62,931 nt of DNA. It comes from an uncultured Butyrivibrio sp. Lineage in GTDB: Bacteria; Bacillota; Clostridia; Lachnospirales; Lachnospiraceae. Location of the stretch: assembly GCF_947169445.1 (NCBI RefSeq), contig NZ_CAMVPU010000022.1:1-62931 (forward strand), written 5' to 3'. The notes beneath the pieces were generated by a model, which saw only the letters and a list, made by a program, of their open reading frames with translations, had not been told where the DNA came from and did no database searches. This document shows positions 29,518 through 37,040 of the stretch, piece by piece (within the stretch, counting starts at the first letter, position 1; each line of letters opens with the position of its first letter). The position numbers and the translations under genes were made by a program.

Positions 29518-29549
29518 AATTTCTCCTCTTTCTTTTGATATATAATGAA

Positions 29550-29578
29550 AGTGCTTAATATATAAAATATTAAGCACT
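29550..29578. repeat. 11-bp perfect palindrome between TetR gene and purL
   Basis: AGTGCTTAATA (29550-29560) and TATTAAGCACT (29568-29578) are perfect inverted arms around a seven-base A/T loop. The palindrome begins at the base next to the TetR stop codon and lies about 35 bases before the purL start. Only a weak T-tract follows on the minus strand. It may be a weak terminator or attenuator, or an operator for the TetR protein. Confidence 0.6.
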
Positions 29579-30166
29579 TCACTCTTCGGGCACTAATCCC
29601 TCTAATACATACATTAATTCTTTATCAATGGCTTCTTCTGTTACAGAACAGGTCTTAGACATGATTTTAAGACCTTCCACCACGTACATTAAATTGCGGG
29701 CACATCCAAGCGGATTCTCGCAATAGAACTCACCATTTTCCACTCCATTTTCAATTAATTTTTCGATAATAGTAACAGCTGTATCGAACTGATTTTTAAG
29801 TGGGTTATCCTTTGCCGACACTTTATGAACGGAAAAATATTCATATGTAGCAACAGTCAGATTGTTCTTTTTTCTGAGAATATCCTTTTTTTGCTCCTTA
29901 AGAAAAAGAGCAAGCATATCACCTGCTGAAGCGTCACCGGAAAGTGCCGCCACAACTGCTTCCTCATCATCCTCATCATGTTCATCGGCAAGAACTGCCA
30001 GAAATAATTCTTCAGTACTGGAAAAATAGAGATAAAGACCCCCACGACTGATGTCACAGGCATCAACAATGTCCTTCATAGTTACATTCTTATAACCTTT
30101 TTCAGAAAAAACCACTCTCGCTTTATCAAGAATGTATTTTCTCTTCTGTGTGGACTTCTCTCCCAT
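29579..30166 (-). CDS. TetR/AcrR-family transcriptional regulator
   Basis: This 195-residue dimeric regulator has the TetR helix-turn-helix at residues ~10-55 (A-R-V-V-F-S-E-K-G-Y, V-T-M-K-D-I-V-D-A-C-D-I-S-R-G-G-L-Y-L-Y-F). The C-terminal ligand domain is diverse and gives no ligand clue. Its ATG overlaps the stop of the preceding 158-residue gene, so the two are coupled. The next gene is purL. An 11-bp palindrome right after its stop codon is a candidate operator through which it could control purL-carA-carB, although that link is only positional. Confidence 0.9.
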   Translation of the reverse strand: MGEKSTQKRKYILDKARVVFSEKGYKNVTMKDIVDACDISRGGLYLYFSSTEELFLAVLADEHDEDDEEAVVAALSGDASAGDMLALFLKEQKKDILRKKNNLTVATYEYFSVHKVSAKDNPLKNQFDTAVTIIEKLIENGVENGEFYCENPLGCARNLMYVVEGLKIMSKTCSVTEEAIDKELMYVLEGLVPEE

Positions 30167-30642
30167 TACCTATTGCTCTCCTGCCCCCAGAATTTGCACA
30201 ACTCGTCCATTTTCTTAACCACAAGGTATAAAACCCCGTTGTAAACACCCTCTGCCCAAACAGATCCCTTGGTCATGCCGGTTAAGATATACTTGGACAG
30301 AATTCCAGCCAGATCATCCATATCAGTGATCTGAGCATCCTGTATGAAAAGAATCTCATCCTTGGCACTATTCAAATGGTTGCGGGTATAAACATAAACA
30401 TAATTGCGGTCAAGCAAATTAGTAGACTGCGCTGCCTTAACAAAAGCAAGCAAATTAGAATCATAAACCGGAAACGGCATTGATTTGAGGTCGCTGCTGT
30501 TGTAACTCTGAGCCACCTCTGTCTTGGCATTATCCTTAAGCCAATTTAAATATGGAACTAACTTAGAAATCTCTGGTCTGTATCTCGAAACGATATCCTC
30601 AACGCTGTTCTCATTGACATTGTTGTCATTTCCAAAACTCAT
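30166..30642 (-). CDS. DUF6508-like conserved hypothetical protein
   Basis: This 158-residue soluble protein has no catalytic motif I recognise. The pattern M-P-F-P-V-Y-D near residue 57, then a long helix, a Met-Asp-Asp-Leu segment and a terminal A-E-G-V-Y-N-G-V-L-Y-L-V-V-K-K-M resembles small proteins annotated as DUF6508, from memory only. It overlaps the TetR start by one base and is divergent from the LysR gene. It is therefore the first gene of the TetR-purL-carAB string. Its role is unknown. Confidence 0.7.
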   Translation of the reverse strand: MSFGNDNNVNENSVEDIVSRYRPEISKLVPYLNWLKDNAKTEVAQSYNSSDLKSMPFPVYDSNLLAFVKAAQSTNLLDRNYVYVYTRNHLNSAKDEILFIQDAQITDMDDLAGILSKYILTGMTKGSVWAEGVYNGVLYLVVKKMDELCKFWGQESNR

Positions 30643-30709
30643 CGAAAGCCGCTCCTATTCTGGCTTCTAGCCATTTTCCAAACACAATTGCCACTTCATT
30701 TTGCAAGTT

Positions 30710-30728
30710 CTTGATAAATTATAGCAAG
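30710..30728. promoter_or_regulatory. Candidate LysR operator in divergent promoter region
   Basis: CTTG-N11-CAAG (30710-30728) is a T-N11-A type inverted repeat, the classical LysR-family box. It lies about 80 bases before the LysR gene and about 70 bases before the divergent 158-residue gene. This placement suits autoregulation and control of the divergent string. Confidence 0.45.
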
Positions 30729-30810
30729 AGGTTATTAAAATGTACAGAAATTATTTTAGAACTTTTTTATAATTTTTTTTCATAGTAAAATTATTAGAAA
30801 AGGAGTTATC

Positions 30811-31701
30811 ATGGTTGAAAATCTCGAATATTACAAAGTATTTTATTATGTAGGAAAACTTAGCAGCATAACTTTGGCAGCAAAAGAGCTCTCTATTTCT
30901 CAGCCTGCAGTAAGCCAGTCGATCCACCAGCTTGAAAAAGGTCTTGGATGTTCTTTATTCCAGAGAACTTCCAGAGGCATGAAGCTTACCAGCGAAGGAT
31001 CTCTTCTATATAGATATGTAGAAAGAGGTTATGAGCAGATAGAGCTTGGGGAGCAGAGGCTTCGTCAGATGCAGCATCTCGACGCAGGAGAAGTCCGTAT
31101 AGGCGCCAGTGATATGACTCTTAGATTTTTCCTTCTTCCATATTTAGAGAAGTTCCATGAGCTGTACCCCGGAATTAAGGTAACCGTAACAAATGGTCCT
31201 ACCCCGGAAACACTACAGTATCTTAACGAAGACAGAATTGATTTCGGTGTTATTTCGGCTCCTTTTACAGAGAGGGAAGGCTACAGCTATTTCCCTGTTT
31301 CCACCATTGAAGACACCTTCGTAGCCGGCAGAAGATTTATTCAGTACAAGAATAAGACTCTGGACTTCAGTGACCTAAAAAAAATCCCTCTAATATTATT
31401 AGAGGGAAATTCCAGCACCAGAAATTATATTGATAAATTCCTTAGTTCTCACAATGTAGATATTCAGCCTGAGTTTGAGCTTTCAACCAGTGACATGATA
31501 GTACAGTTTGCTCTCAGAAACCTTGGAGTCGGCTGTGTAGTAAAAGACTTCGCTAAAGAGTATCTTGACAGTGGAGTTCTTTTTGAGCTGCGCTTTAACT
31601 CCATGATTCCCAAAAGAGATATCTGCGTTATCACCGACCAGACAAGACCTCTTTCTCTGGCAGCTACCCAGCTGCTTAAGCTGATAGAACCGCATAAGTA
31701 G
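30811..31701 (+). CDS. LysR-family transcriptional regulator
   Basis: This 296-residue regulator has the LysR winged helix-turn-helix in residues 1-60 (S-S-I-T-L-A-A-K-E-L-S-I-S-Q-P-A-V-S-Q-S-I) and a periplasmic-binding-protein-like effector domain from ~88 to 293. AAAGGAG lies before the ATG. It is one of only three plus-strand genes here and is divergent from the 158-residue/TetR/purL string. LysR genes usually control the divergent transcript through a T-N11-A box, and one is present. It ends 22 bases from the converging preA-like gene, with no clear terminator in the gap. The effector is unknown. Confidence 0.93.
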   Translation: MVENLEYYKVFYYVGKLSSITLAAKELSISQPAVSQSIHQLEKGLGCSLFQRTSRGMKLTSEGSLLYRYVERGYEQIELGEQRLRQMQHLDAGEVRIGASDMTLRFFLLPYLEKFHELYPGIKVTVTNGPTPETLQYLNEDRIDFGVISAPFTEREGYSYFPVSTIEDTFVAGRRFIQYKNKTLDFSDLKKIPLILLEGNSSTRNYIDKFLSSHNVDIQPEFELSTSDMIVQFALRNLGVGCVVKDFAKEYLDSGVLFELRFNSMIPKRDICVITDQTRPLSLAATQLLKLIEPHK

Positions 31702-31723
31702 GATATTACTGCTTTATATCTTG

Positions 31724-33217
31724 CTAAACGGTAATTCTCTTTTTGACAGCGGAAATGGCTTCCTGCGGGCAGACCAGCCTGCACAGGTGGCAGCCGACAC
31801 ATTTACTTCCATCAAGTACCGGCACTCTGTCTTCAAATCTTATAGCCTGATGTCCGCCATCCTGACAGGAAATATAGCATCTTCCACAGCCTATACATTT
31901 TTCCTTATTAAACTTAGGGAAAAGAACTGTATCCCTGACAAGTACGTCTGTAGTATCACTGATGGAATCAAGTCCCATCCCCACTATATCTTTTACATTG
32001 GATATTCCAAACTGTGCCAGATAGTAATTAAGGCCCATCTTTAGATCATCAATTATACGATAGCCATACTGCATGACTGCTGTGGTTATCTGAACAGAAC
32101 CAGAGCCAAGAAGTATGAATTCCAGAGCATCTCTCCAGGTCTCAATTCCTCCCATTCCGCTGATGTGCATTCCCTTTAAAGCATCATTCTGCCCAAGTTC
32201 CGTAATAAATCTAAGCGCAATAGGCTTTACTGCGTTTCCACTGTACCCGCCAACCGCAGACTGGCCCTTAACTGCCGGGGCTGACACATAGGTAAATGGG
32301 CTGACACCAACTACACTCTTGATTGTATTTATGGCTGCAATACCATCGGCTCCGCCTCTTTTGGCCGCTTCCGCTGCGGGACTCATGGTCGCAACATTTG
32401 GTGTAAGCTTAGCTAAAACAGGTATAGTAGTTCCTCTCTTTGCTGCCCTTGTATATTTTTCTACAAGCTCAGGTATCTGTCCTATATCACTTCCAAGACC
32501 ATCCTCCTGCATATTTGGGCAGGAAAAATTAAGTTCAATGGCATCTGCGCCATTTTCCTGACAAAGCCTTGCGAGCTCTTCCCACTCTTTTTCATCCTGT
32601 CCCATAATGGAAGCAAGGATGAATTTAGACGGATATTTCTCCTTGAGTCTTCTGAAGATTTCCATATTCTCAGCTACACTATGGTCGGAAAGCTGTTCTA
32701 TGTTTTTAAAACCAACTATGCTTCCATCGGCTCCGTTTATGGCTGAAAATCTAGGTGAAGCTTCATGAATATCAAAAGAGCATATTGTCTTAAAACATGC
32801 TCCTGCCCAACCTGCCTCAAAAGCCCTGGCGCACATATCATATGTTGATGCTACTACAGATGATGACAGCAAGAATGGATTTTCAAGTGTAACACCGCAA
32901 AGATCGCAGGAAAGCCTGTCTTCATTCTCCGGAACAGGAATCTCCGCCTTAGGACGAACCTCATCAAAAAGCTCTGTCACAATGCTCTTTACCGGAACCA
33001 TACCAGGCTTAACACATGCCTTCTCACAGGGGGCATCGCAGTTTATACAGGGATTTTCCTTAGGAAGTTCCAGCGAAGCCACATCCTCATCATCAAACCA
33101 CACACGCCTTAAAGCTTTTCCTGCATCTAAAAAAGGACATGCCTTTGAACAAGGCGCATCCTCACACAGTGCACAGGAAATCATATCCTTACGATTAATA
33201 ATCTTTGAAGTCAACAT
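31724..33217 (-). CDS. preA: PreA-like dihydropyrimidine dehydrogenase with extra N-terminal Fe-S region
   Basis: This 497-residue flavoprotein belongs to the dihydroorotate dehydrogenase/dihydropyrimidine dehydrogenase family, which reduces uracil or thymine. The FMN-binding TIM barrel spans ~110-420, with the active-site Cys in N-F-S-C-P-N. The C-terminus has two ferredoxin-type [4Fe-4S] motifs (C-I-G-C-G-R-C and C-V-G-C-H-L-C). Unlike the ~410-residue E. coli PreA, it has ~100 extra N-terminal residues with clusters C-A-L-C-E-D-A-P-C and C-I-N-C-D-A-P-C, like the Fe-S domain found in the partner PreT or in fused mammalian enzymes. No preT gene is present here. The exact substrate is not proven, and a role in electron transfer to another partner is possible. 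Confidence 0.85.
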   Translation of the reverse strand: MLTSKIINRKDMISCALCEDAPCSKACPFLDAGKALRRVWFDDEDVASLELPKENPCINCDAPCEKACVKPGMVPVKSIVTELFDEVRPKAEIPVPENEDRLSCDLCGVTLENPFLLSSSVVASTYDMCARAFEAGWAGACFKTICSFDIHEASPRFSAINGADGSIVGFKNIEQLSDHSVAENMEIFRRLKEKYPSKFILASIMGQDEKEWEELARLCQENGADAIELNFSCPNMQEDGLGSDIGQIPELVEKYTRAAKRGTTIPVLAKLTPNVATMSPAAEAAKRGGADGIAAINTIKSVVGVSPFTYVSAPAVKGQSAVGGYSGNAVKPIALRFITELGQNDALKGMHISGMGGIETWRDALEFILLGSGSVQITTAVMQYGYRIIDDLKMGLNYYLAQFGISNVKDIVGMGLDSISDTTDVLVRDTVLFPKFNKEKCIGCGRCYISCQDGGHQAIRFEDRVPVLDGSKCVGCHLCRLVCPQEAISAVKKRITV

Positions 33218-33321
33218 CAGCCAATTCTCCCTACCTCATAAATCACAAAAGAATGAATTATCATTATTTCTGATCATAATTAATGATAACACGCATAATT
33301 TCTCTGCTTCATAAACTTTTT

Positions 33322-33371
33322 CTAAACAATAAAGCAGCGCGGCAGAACACTTTCCTAGTTCTGCCGCGCTG
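33322..33371 (-). terminator. Terminator after the sigma factor/HAD genes
   Basis: A perfect 14-bp GC-rich stem (33358-33371 with 33335-33348, nine-base loop) lies 10 bases after the HAD gene stop. On the minus strand it is followed by a T-rich stretch (CTTTATTGTTTAG). It separates this transcript from the preA-like gene. Confidence 0.8.
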
Positions 33372-33381
33372 TACTTCGTAT

Positions 33382-34275
33382 TTAGAATCTGACTCCTAAT
33401 TCAGCGAGTTCATTTATTGTCTGATCATAATCCTTATAGATGATTCCCTTCCAGCCAAGATCCTTAGCTGCCTTGATGTTCACAGGAGTGTCATCTATAA
33501 ATACTGTCTTTTGAGGTGTAAGCTGATATCTTTCCTCGAGAAGTTTGTATATCTCGGGGAATGGCTTAACCACATGATCACGATAGCTCAAGATTCCTCC
33601 ATCGGTTTCATCAAGGAAGGCCATGGCATCAGGGCATCCCAAAAGAGCCTGACTTGAAAAATTGGACAGATACAAAACCTTGTAGCCTGCTGCCTTCAAA
33701 CCTCTTATCCAGGGAATTGTCTTTTCCCTTTTCAAAATAATACCATCTATATTTGCAAAGGACTTTCTAAGCTCGTCTCCGATCTCAGGGTCATTTAAAA
33801 CGAATTTCTCAACGATCTCATCGTTTGTCAGATTTCCCTTATCGTACTCAACCCAGTCGTCACTTTCAACAGTGGCTTTAGCCATTCTCTTTACCATGGC
33901 TTCATCATATCCCTTATTCTGAAGGAACTCTTTCCAGGCAAAATCAGTAAGGACATTCCCTATATCGAAGACAACTGTATCTATCTCTCCGTCCGGAATG
34001 ACATTTCCATATTTGTCATGGCGCTTGTTGGCAGTCATAGAATCAAGGGATGCAATATTGTGTCTTCCGGTGATCGCACTAAGCCCCCACAGGAGCAGCC
34101 ACAATAAAATAGGGACTGCAACAATTGCCCCCGCAAGTCCCATAAATAAATTCCTGGAATCCGGACCACCAAATAAAGCAACCAAAAGAAACGCTATTAT
34201 AAGCCCTCCTATCAGTATCAGTCCGACGATTGCCAGTACTCTCTTATAAATCGGTGTTGTTTCATTGTTGTTCAT
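33382..34275 (-). CDS. Membrane-anchored HAD-superfamily hydrolase
   Basis: This 297-residue protein has two hydrophobic helices at its N-terminus (about residues 13-34 and 44-68) and then a cytoplasmic HAD phosphatase domain from ~97 on. HAD motif I is altered to V-F-D-I-G-N-V with the nucleophile Asp kept but the usual second Asp replaced. Motif II is L-S-N-F-S, and motifs III/IV show K-P and F-I-D-D-T. I-G-N-V-L-like motif I is typical of YihX/haloacid dehalogenase-type members. It starts nine bases after the ECF sigma factor, the place where a membrane anti-sigma factor normally sits, but has no zinc-finger anti-sigma motif. Whether it regulates the sigma factor is unknown. Confidence 0.82.
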   Translation of the reverse strand: MNNNETTPIYKRVLAIVGLILIGGLIIAFLLVALFGGPDSRNLFMGLAGAIVAVPILLWLLLWGLSAITGRHNIASLDSMTANKRHDKYGNVIPDGEIDTVVFDIGNVLTDFAWKEFLQNKGYDEAMVKRMAKATVESDDWVEYDKGNLTNDEIVEKFVLNDPEIGDELRKSFANIDGIILKREKTIPWIRGLKAAGYKVLYLSNFSSQALLGCPDAMAFLDETDGGILSYRDHVVKPFPEIYKLLEERYQLTPQKTVFIDDTPVNIKAAKDLGWKGIIYKDYDQTINELAELGVRF

Positions 34276-34284
34276 AAAAAATAA

Positions 34285-34773
34285 CTATCCTTCCAAAAGA
34301 TCTTTCAATCTTCCCAAGGCCTCCTTGTGTCTAAGCTTGGTCACGCCGTAGGAAAGATTCATCTGCGTGGCAACCTCCTGGAGAGTAAGCCCCTTGTAAT
34401 ATCTCAGAACAACAATATCCATAAGCTCCTGAGGCAAAGACCTAAGGGCTCCTGCCAGAAGCTCCAATGATTCATTGTTTAAAACTTCATCCTCGATAAG
34501 GCTCTTATCCTCAGCCAAATCCTCCGGAATCTCACTGTGAATATGATTAGTCCTGTAAAAATCTATAACAGTATTACTGGTCATGGCATAAATCCACGTA
34601 GAGATACTAGCCTTCGACTCATCAAAGGTATCCAGTTTGCTATAAATCTTGACAAAAACATCAGAACAAAGATCCTCAGCATCCTCTATCTGATTGACAT
34701 GATTCCTGATATAAGAAAATACTTTTTCATGATACTTCTCATATATCTCTTCATTAGTCAGCTTTGTGCCCAT
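34285..34773 (-). CDS. ECF-type RNA polymerase sigma factor
   Basis: This 162-residue sigma-70 family protein has region 2 at ~10-80 (D-A-E-D-L-C-S-D-V-F-V-K-I-Y, then I-S-T-W-I-Y-A-M) and region 4 at ~105-160 (L-P-Q-E-L-M-D-I-V-V-L-R-Y-Y-K-G-L-T-L-Q-E-V-A). AAGGAG precedes the ATG. It lies 64 bases after the second NHLM exporter gene and nine bases before the membrane HAD gene. A candidate promoter is present in the 64-base gap. Its place at the end of the peptide-export locus suggests that it controls, or is controlled together with, that system. No typical anti-sigma factor is adjacent, but RsbW- and RsbV-like proteins are encoded upstream. Confidence 0.9.
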   Translation of the reverse strand: MGTKLTNEEIYEKYHEKVFSYIRNHVNQIEDAEDLCSDVFVKIYSKLDTFDESKASISTWIYAMTSNTVIDFYRTNHIHSEIPEDLAEDKSLIEDEVLNNESLELLAGALRSLPQELMDIVVLRYYKGLTLQEVATQMNLSYGVTKLRHKEALGRLKDLLEG

Positions 34774-34802
34774 AAGATATTCTCCTTGTCACGCATATAT
34801 AG

Positions 34803-34834
34803 AGTATACCTTCTTGAGTAAAAAATTCAAGAAG
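34803..34834 (-). promoter_or_regulatory. Candidate promoter with overlapping palindrome before sigma factor gene
   Basis: On the minus strand TTGAAT (34825-34830) and TATACT (34803-34808) are 16 bases apart and about 30 bases before the sigma gene. The same region forms an 8-bp palindrome, CTTCTTGA / TCAAGAAG (34810-34817, 34827-34834). It lies three bases after the exporter stop and could act as operator or weak terminator. Confidence 0.5.
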
Positions 34835-34837
34835 ATA

Positions 34838-37012
34838 TCACAGCTGCTGACGTTTAACCAGCTCGGTAAAAAATCCATTTTTGGAAAGAAGCTCGTCATA
34901 CCTGCCCTCTTCCACAATTTTACCATCATCTATTACAAGAATCCTGTCACAATTCCTGATGGTTGAAAGCCTGTGCGCAATGACTATTCTGGTACATTTA
35001 AGCTTATCCAAAGAATCCGAGACTTTCTTCTGAGTAATATTATCAAGCGCACTGGTGGCCTCATCCAAAAGAAGGATCTTAGGTTTTGGTGCAACGGCTC
35101 TGGCAATCATGAGCCTTTGTCTCTGACCGCCCGAAATACCACCGCTACCTTCTGAGATCATTGTGTTCATCTCCATAGGCATTTTTCTGATATCATCAGC
35201 AATGCCTGCAATTTCAGCAGCTTCCCAGGCATCATCCAGAGTAAGCTCCGGATTTGTAATGACTATATTTGAATAAATATCTCCCTGGAACAGGCTTCCG
35301 TCCTGGGTTACAGTTCCTATTTTTCTTCTAAGAGAAGTCAGATCTATCTGCGTAATATCTTTTCCATCATAAAAAACCGAGCCCTTGGTTGGTTCTTCAA
35401 ATCCCAGTAGTATTCTAAGAAGAGTACTCTTGCCACAACCGGTTTTACCAACAACTGCAACATATTCTCCGGCTTTTACTTTGAAGCTGACTCCCTTTAG
35501 CACTTCCGGAGTATTTTCCTGATATCTGAAGTGTACATTCGCCACCTCTATATTGCCGCTCAGTCTATTAATTACCGTCCTTCCGTCATTGGATTCAGGT
35601 ATCGCATCAAGAATAGGTTCTGCCAACTGACATATAGGTCTGATATTAGCAACATCAAGAGCCACCTCCGATATTGCCCCAAACGCAGAAGTCAAGAATC
35701 CGAAGCTTGTTGTAAATGCCATATAGTTTGATACTGAAATGCCGGACTTTGCGGCAACAAAGTATAAAACTATATTACCAATGAGCGTAATAGCCAAAGT
35801 AATTGTCTTATTGATTTTCATCAGTACCGGAGGATTATACAAAAGACTTGCGCTCTCATTGTAATCTCTGGCCCATTTTGCAAAAGCTCTTTTCTCTGCT
35901 CCGGACAATCTGATTTTCTGAATACCATTAATAAACGCAAAAGTAATTCCATCTTCATGCGCATCGTACTTCATAACTTTTCTGGTTATCTCAGTCTGCA
36001 CTAAAATAGTGATGATAGAAAAAAGCAGCGATGAAAAAACAATCACAAAAGCCGGTAATGTCAGTTCCTTCGAAAATGTACTTATCTGCCCAAGGAAAGT
36101 AAAGGATGTGATAAACGCAATAGGAACTGAAACCGCATTCTCTACCAAAAGGTTACATAGATTAGATACCGAATTAATTCTCGAAGAAAGCTCACCAGCG
36201 GTAAATTGCCTGAAAAAGCTGGCCGGAAGATTTAGTACTCGGTTCATGACCGCAGCCTCAACGTTTATGTCTGTCTTTATCTCAATTCTCTCCAGCACCA
36301 TTTCGGAGCAGGCCTTTATGAAATATGAAGAAAACGAAAGTGTCAGCATAAAAACTGCAGTTGATACCAGGAAATTAATTCTGGAGTTTTCCGCAACAAA
36401 GCCTGTGACAAATTCAACTAACATAGCGATCAGCAGTTCAATTATGGTAATAAAAATCGTAAGCGCGCCATAGAAAAATACATCAGAAAGATCCACGCAG
36501 TCAAACAGGAATCTTAAAAGATCAATTATTCCCAGCTTTTTAGAGGGAAGCGGCTTGTAAAAACAGTAAGCCTGCGGGTCAATCTTTTCAGCCTCCTTGG
36601 CGGTTATGATTACCTTTTTGTTCTTCTGATAATCGTAGTAACTGTACCCTCCATTTGGCCTTGGCAAAAGAGCTACGACTGTGCCATCATCAAGACGCCC
36701 CAGCATAGGTCCATAGGCCTCTTTTAACCATTCTTCATCCAGAGCAACCTCTCTGTACAACACTCCATAGGGCCTAAGAATGTTCTGAAGATCCACTCCC
36801 TCACCAAGTTCGTTAAAATCCTCGTTTTTTGGTTTGAAGCCCAAATATTTAATTATCTCTTCAATGGCAGCTTTAGTGACAATTCGACTATCTGTTATTC
36901 CCTTGGCAGCTTTTTTGCCAATAACAGACGAAGCCATTTCAAAGATAGAATCTTCAAAATTGCTCTGATCGCTTTCTATTCTCTGCCTTATCTGTTCATC
37001 AAACCAGCCCAC
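34838..37012 (-). CDS. NHLM-type bacteriocin/peptide export ABC transporter, second subunit
   Basis: This 724-residue half-transporter has an N-terminal soluble region (residues ~1-165) without a C39 cysteine-protease motif, six membrane helices (~170-440) and an ATPase domain with Walker A G-K-T-G-C-G-K-S-T, signature I-S-G-G-Q-R-Q-R and Walker B I-L-L-L-D-E-A-T. This combination matches the NHLM/NHLP ABC2 family, which pairs with a peptidase-containing partner to export leader-bearing peptides. It starts 28 bases after that partner gene. The pair may work as a heterodimer: the downstream subunit has lost peptidase function and the upstream subunit cleaves the leader. Confidence 0.9.
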   Translation of the reverse strand: MGWFDEQIRQRIESDQSNFEDSIFEMASSVIGKKAAKGITDSRIVTKAAIEEIIKYLGFKPKNEDFNELGEGVDLQNILRPYGVLYREVALDEEWLKEAYGPMLGRLDDGTVVALLPRPNGGYSYYDYQKNKKVIITAKEAEKIDPQAYCFYKPLPSKKLGIIDLLRFLFDCVDLSDVFFYGALTIFITIIELLIAMLVEFVTGFVAENSRINFLVSTAVFMLTLSFSSYFIKACSEMVLERIEIKTDINVEAAVMNRVLNLPASFFRQFTAGELSSRINSVSNLCNLLVENAVSVPIAFITSFTFLGQISTFSKELTLPAFVIVFSSLLFSIITILVQTEITRKVMKYDAHEDGITFAFINGIQKIRLSGAEKRAFAKWARDYNESASLLYNPPVLMKINKTITLAITLIGNIVLYFVAAKSGISVSNYMAFTTSFGFLTSAFGAISEVALDVANIRPICQLAEPILDAIPESNDGRTVINRLSGNIEVANVHFRYQENTPEVLKGVSFKVKAGEYVAVVGKTGCGKSTLLRILLGFEEPTKGSVFYDGKDITQIDLTSLRRKIGTVTQDGSLFQGDIYSNIVITNPELTLDDAWEAAEIAGIADDIRKMPMEMNTMISEGSGGISGGQRQRLMIARAVAPKPKILLLDEATSALDNITQKKVSDSLDKLKCTRIVIAHRLSTIRNCDRILVIDDGKIVEEGRYDELLSKNGFFTELVKRQQL

Positions 37013-37040
37013 TTATTCCTTGTCCCCTTTATTGTTACAT

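Noticed and set aside
29518..29579. Purine riboswitch before purL
   Set aside because: The gap is too short and holds only the palindrome and ribosome binding site.
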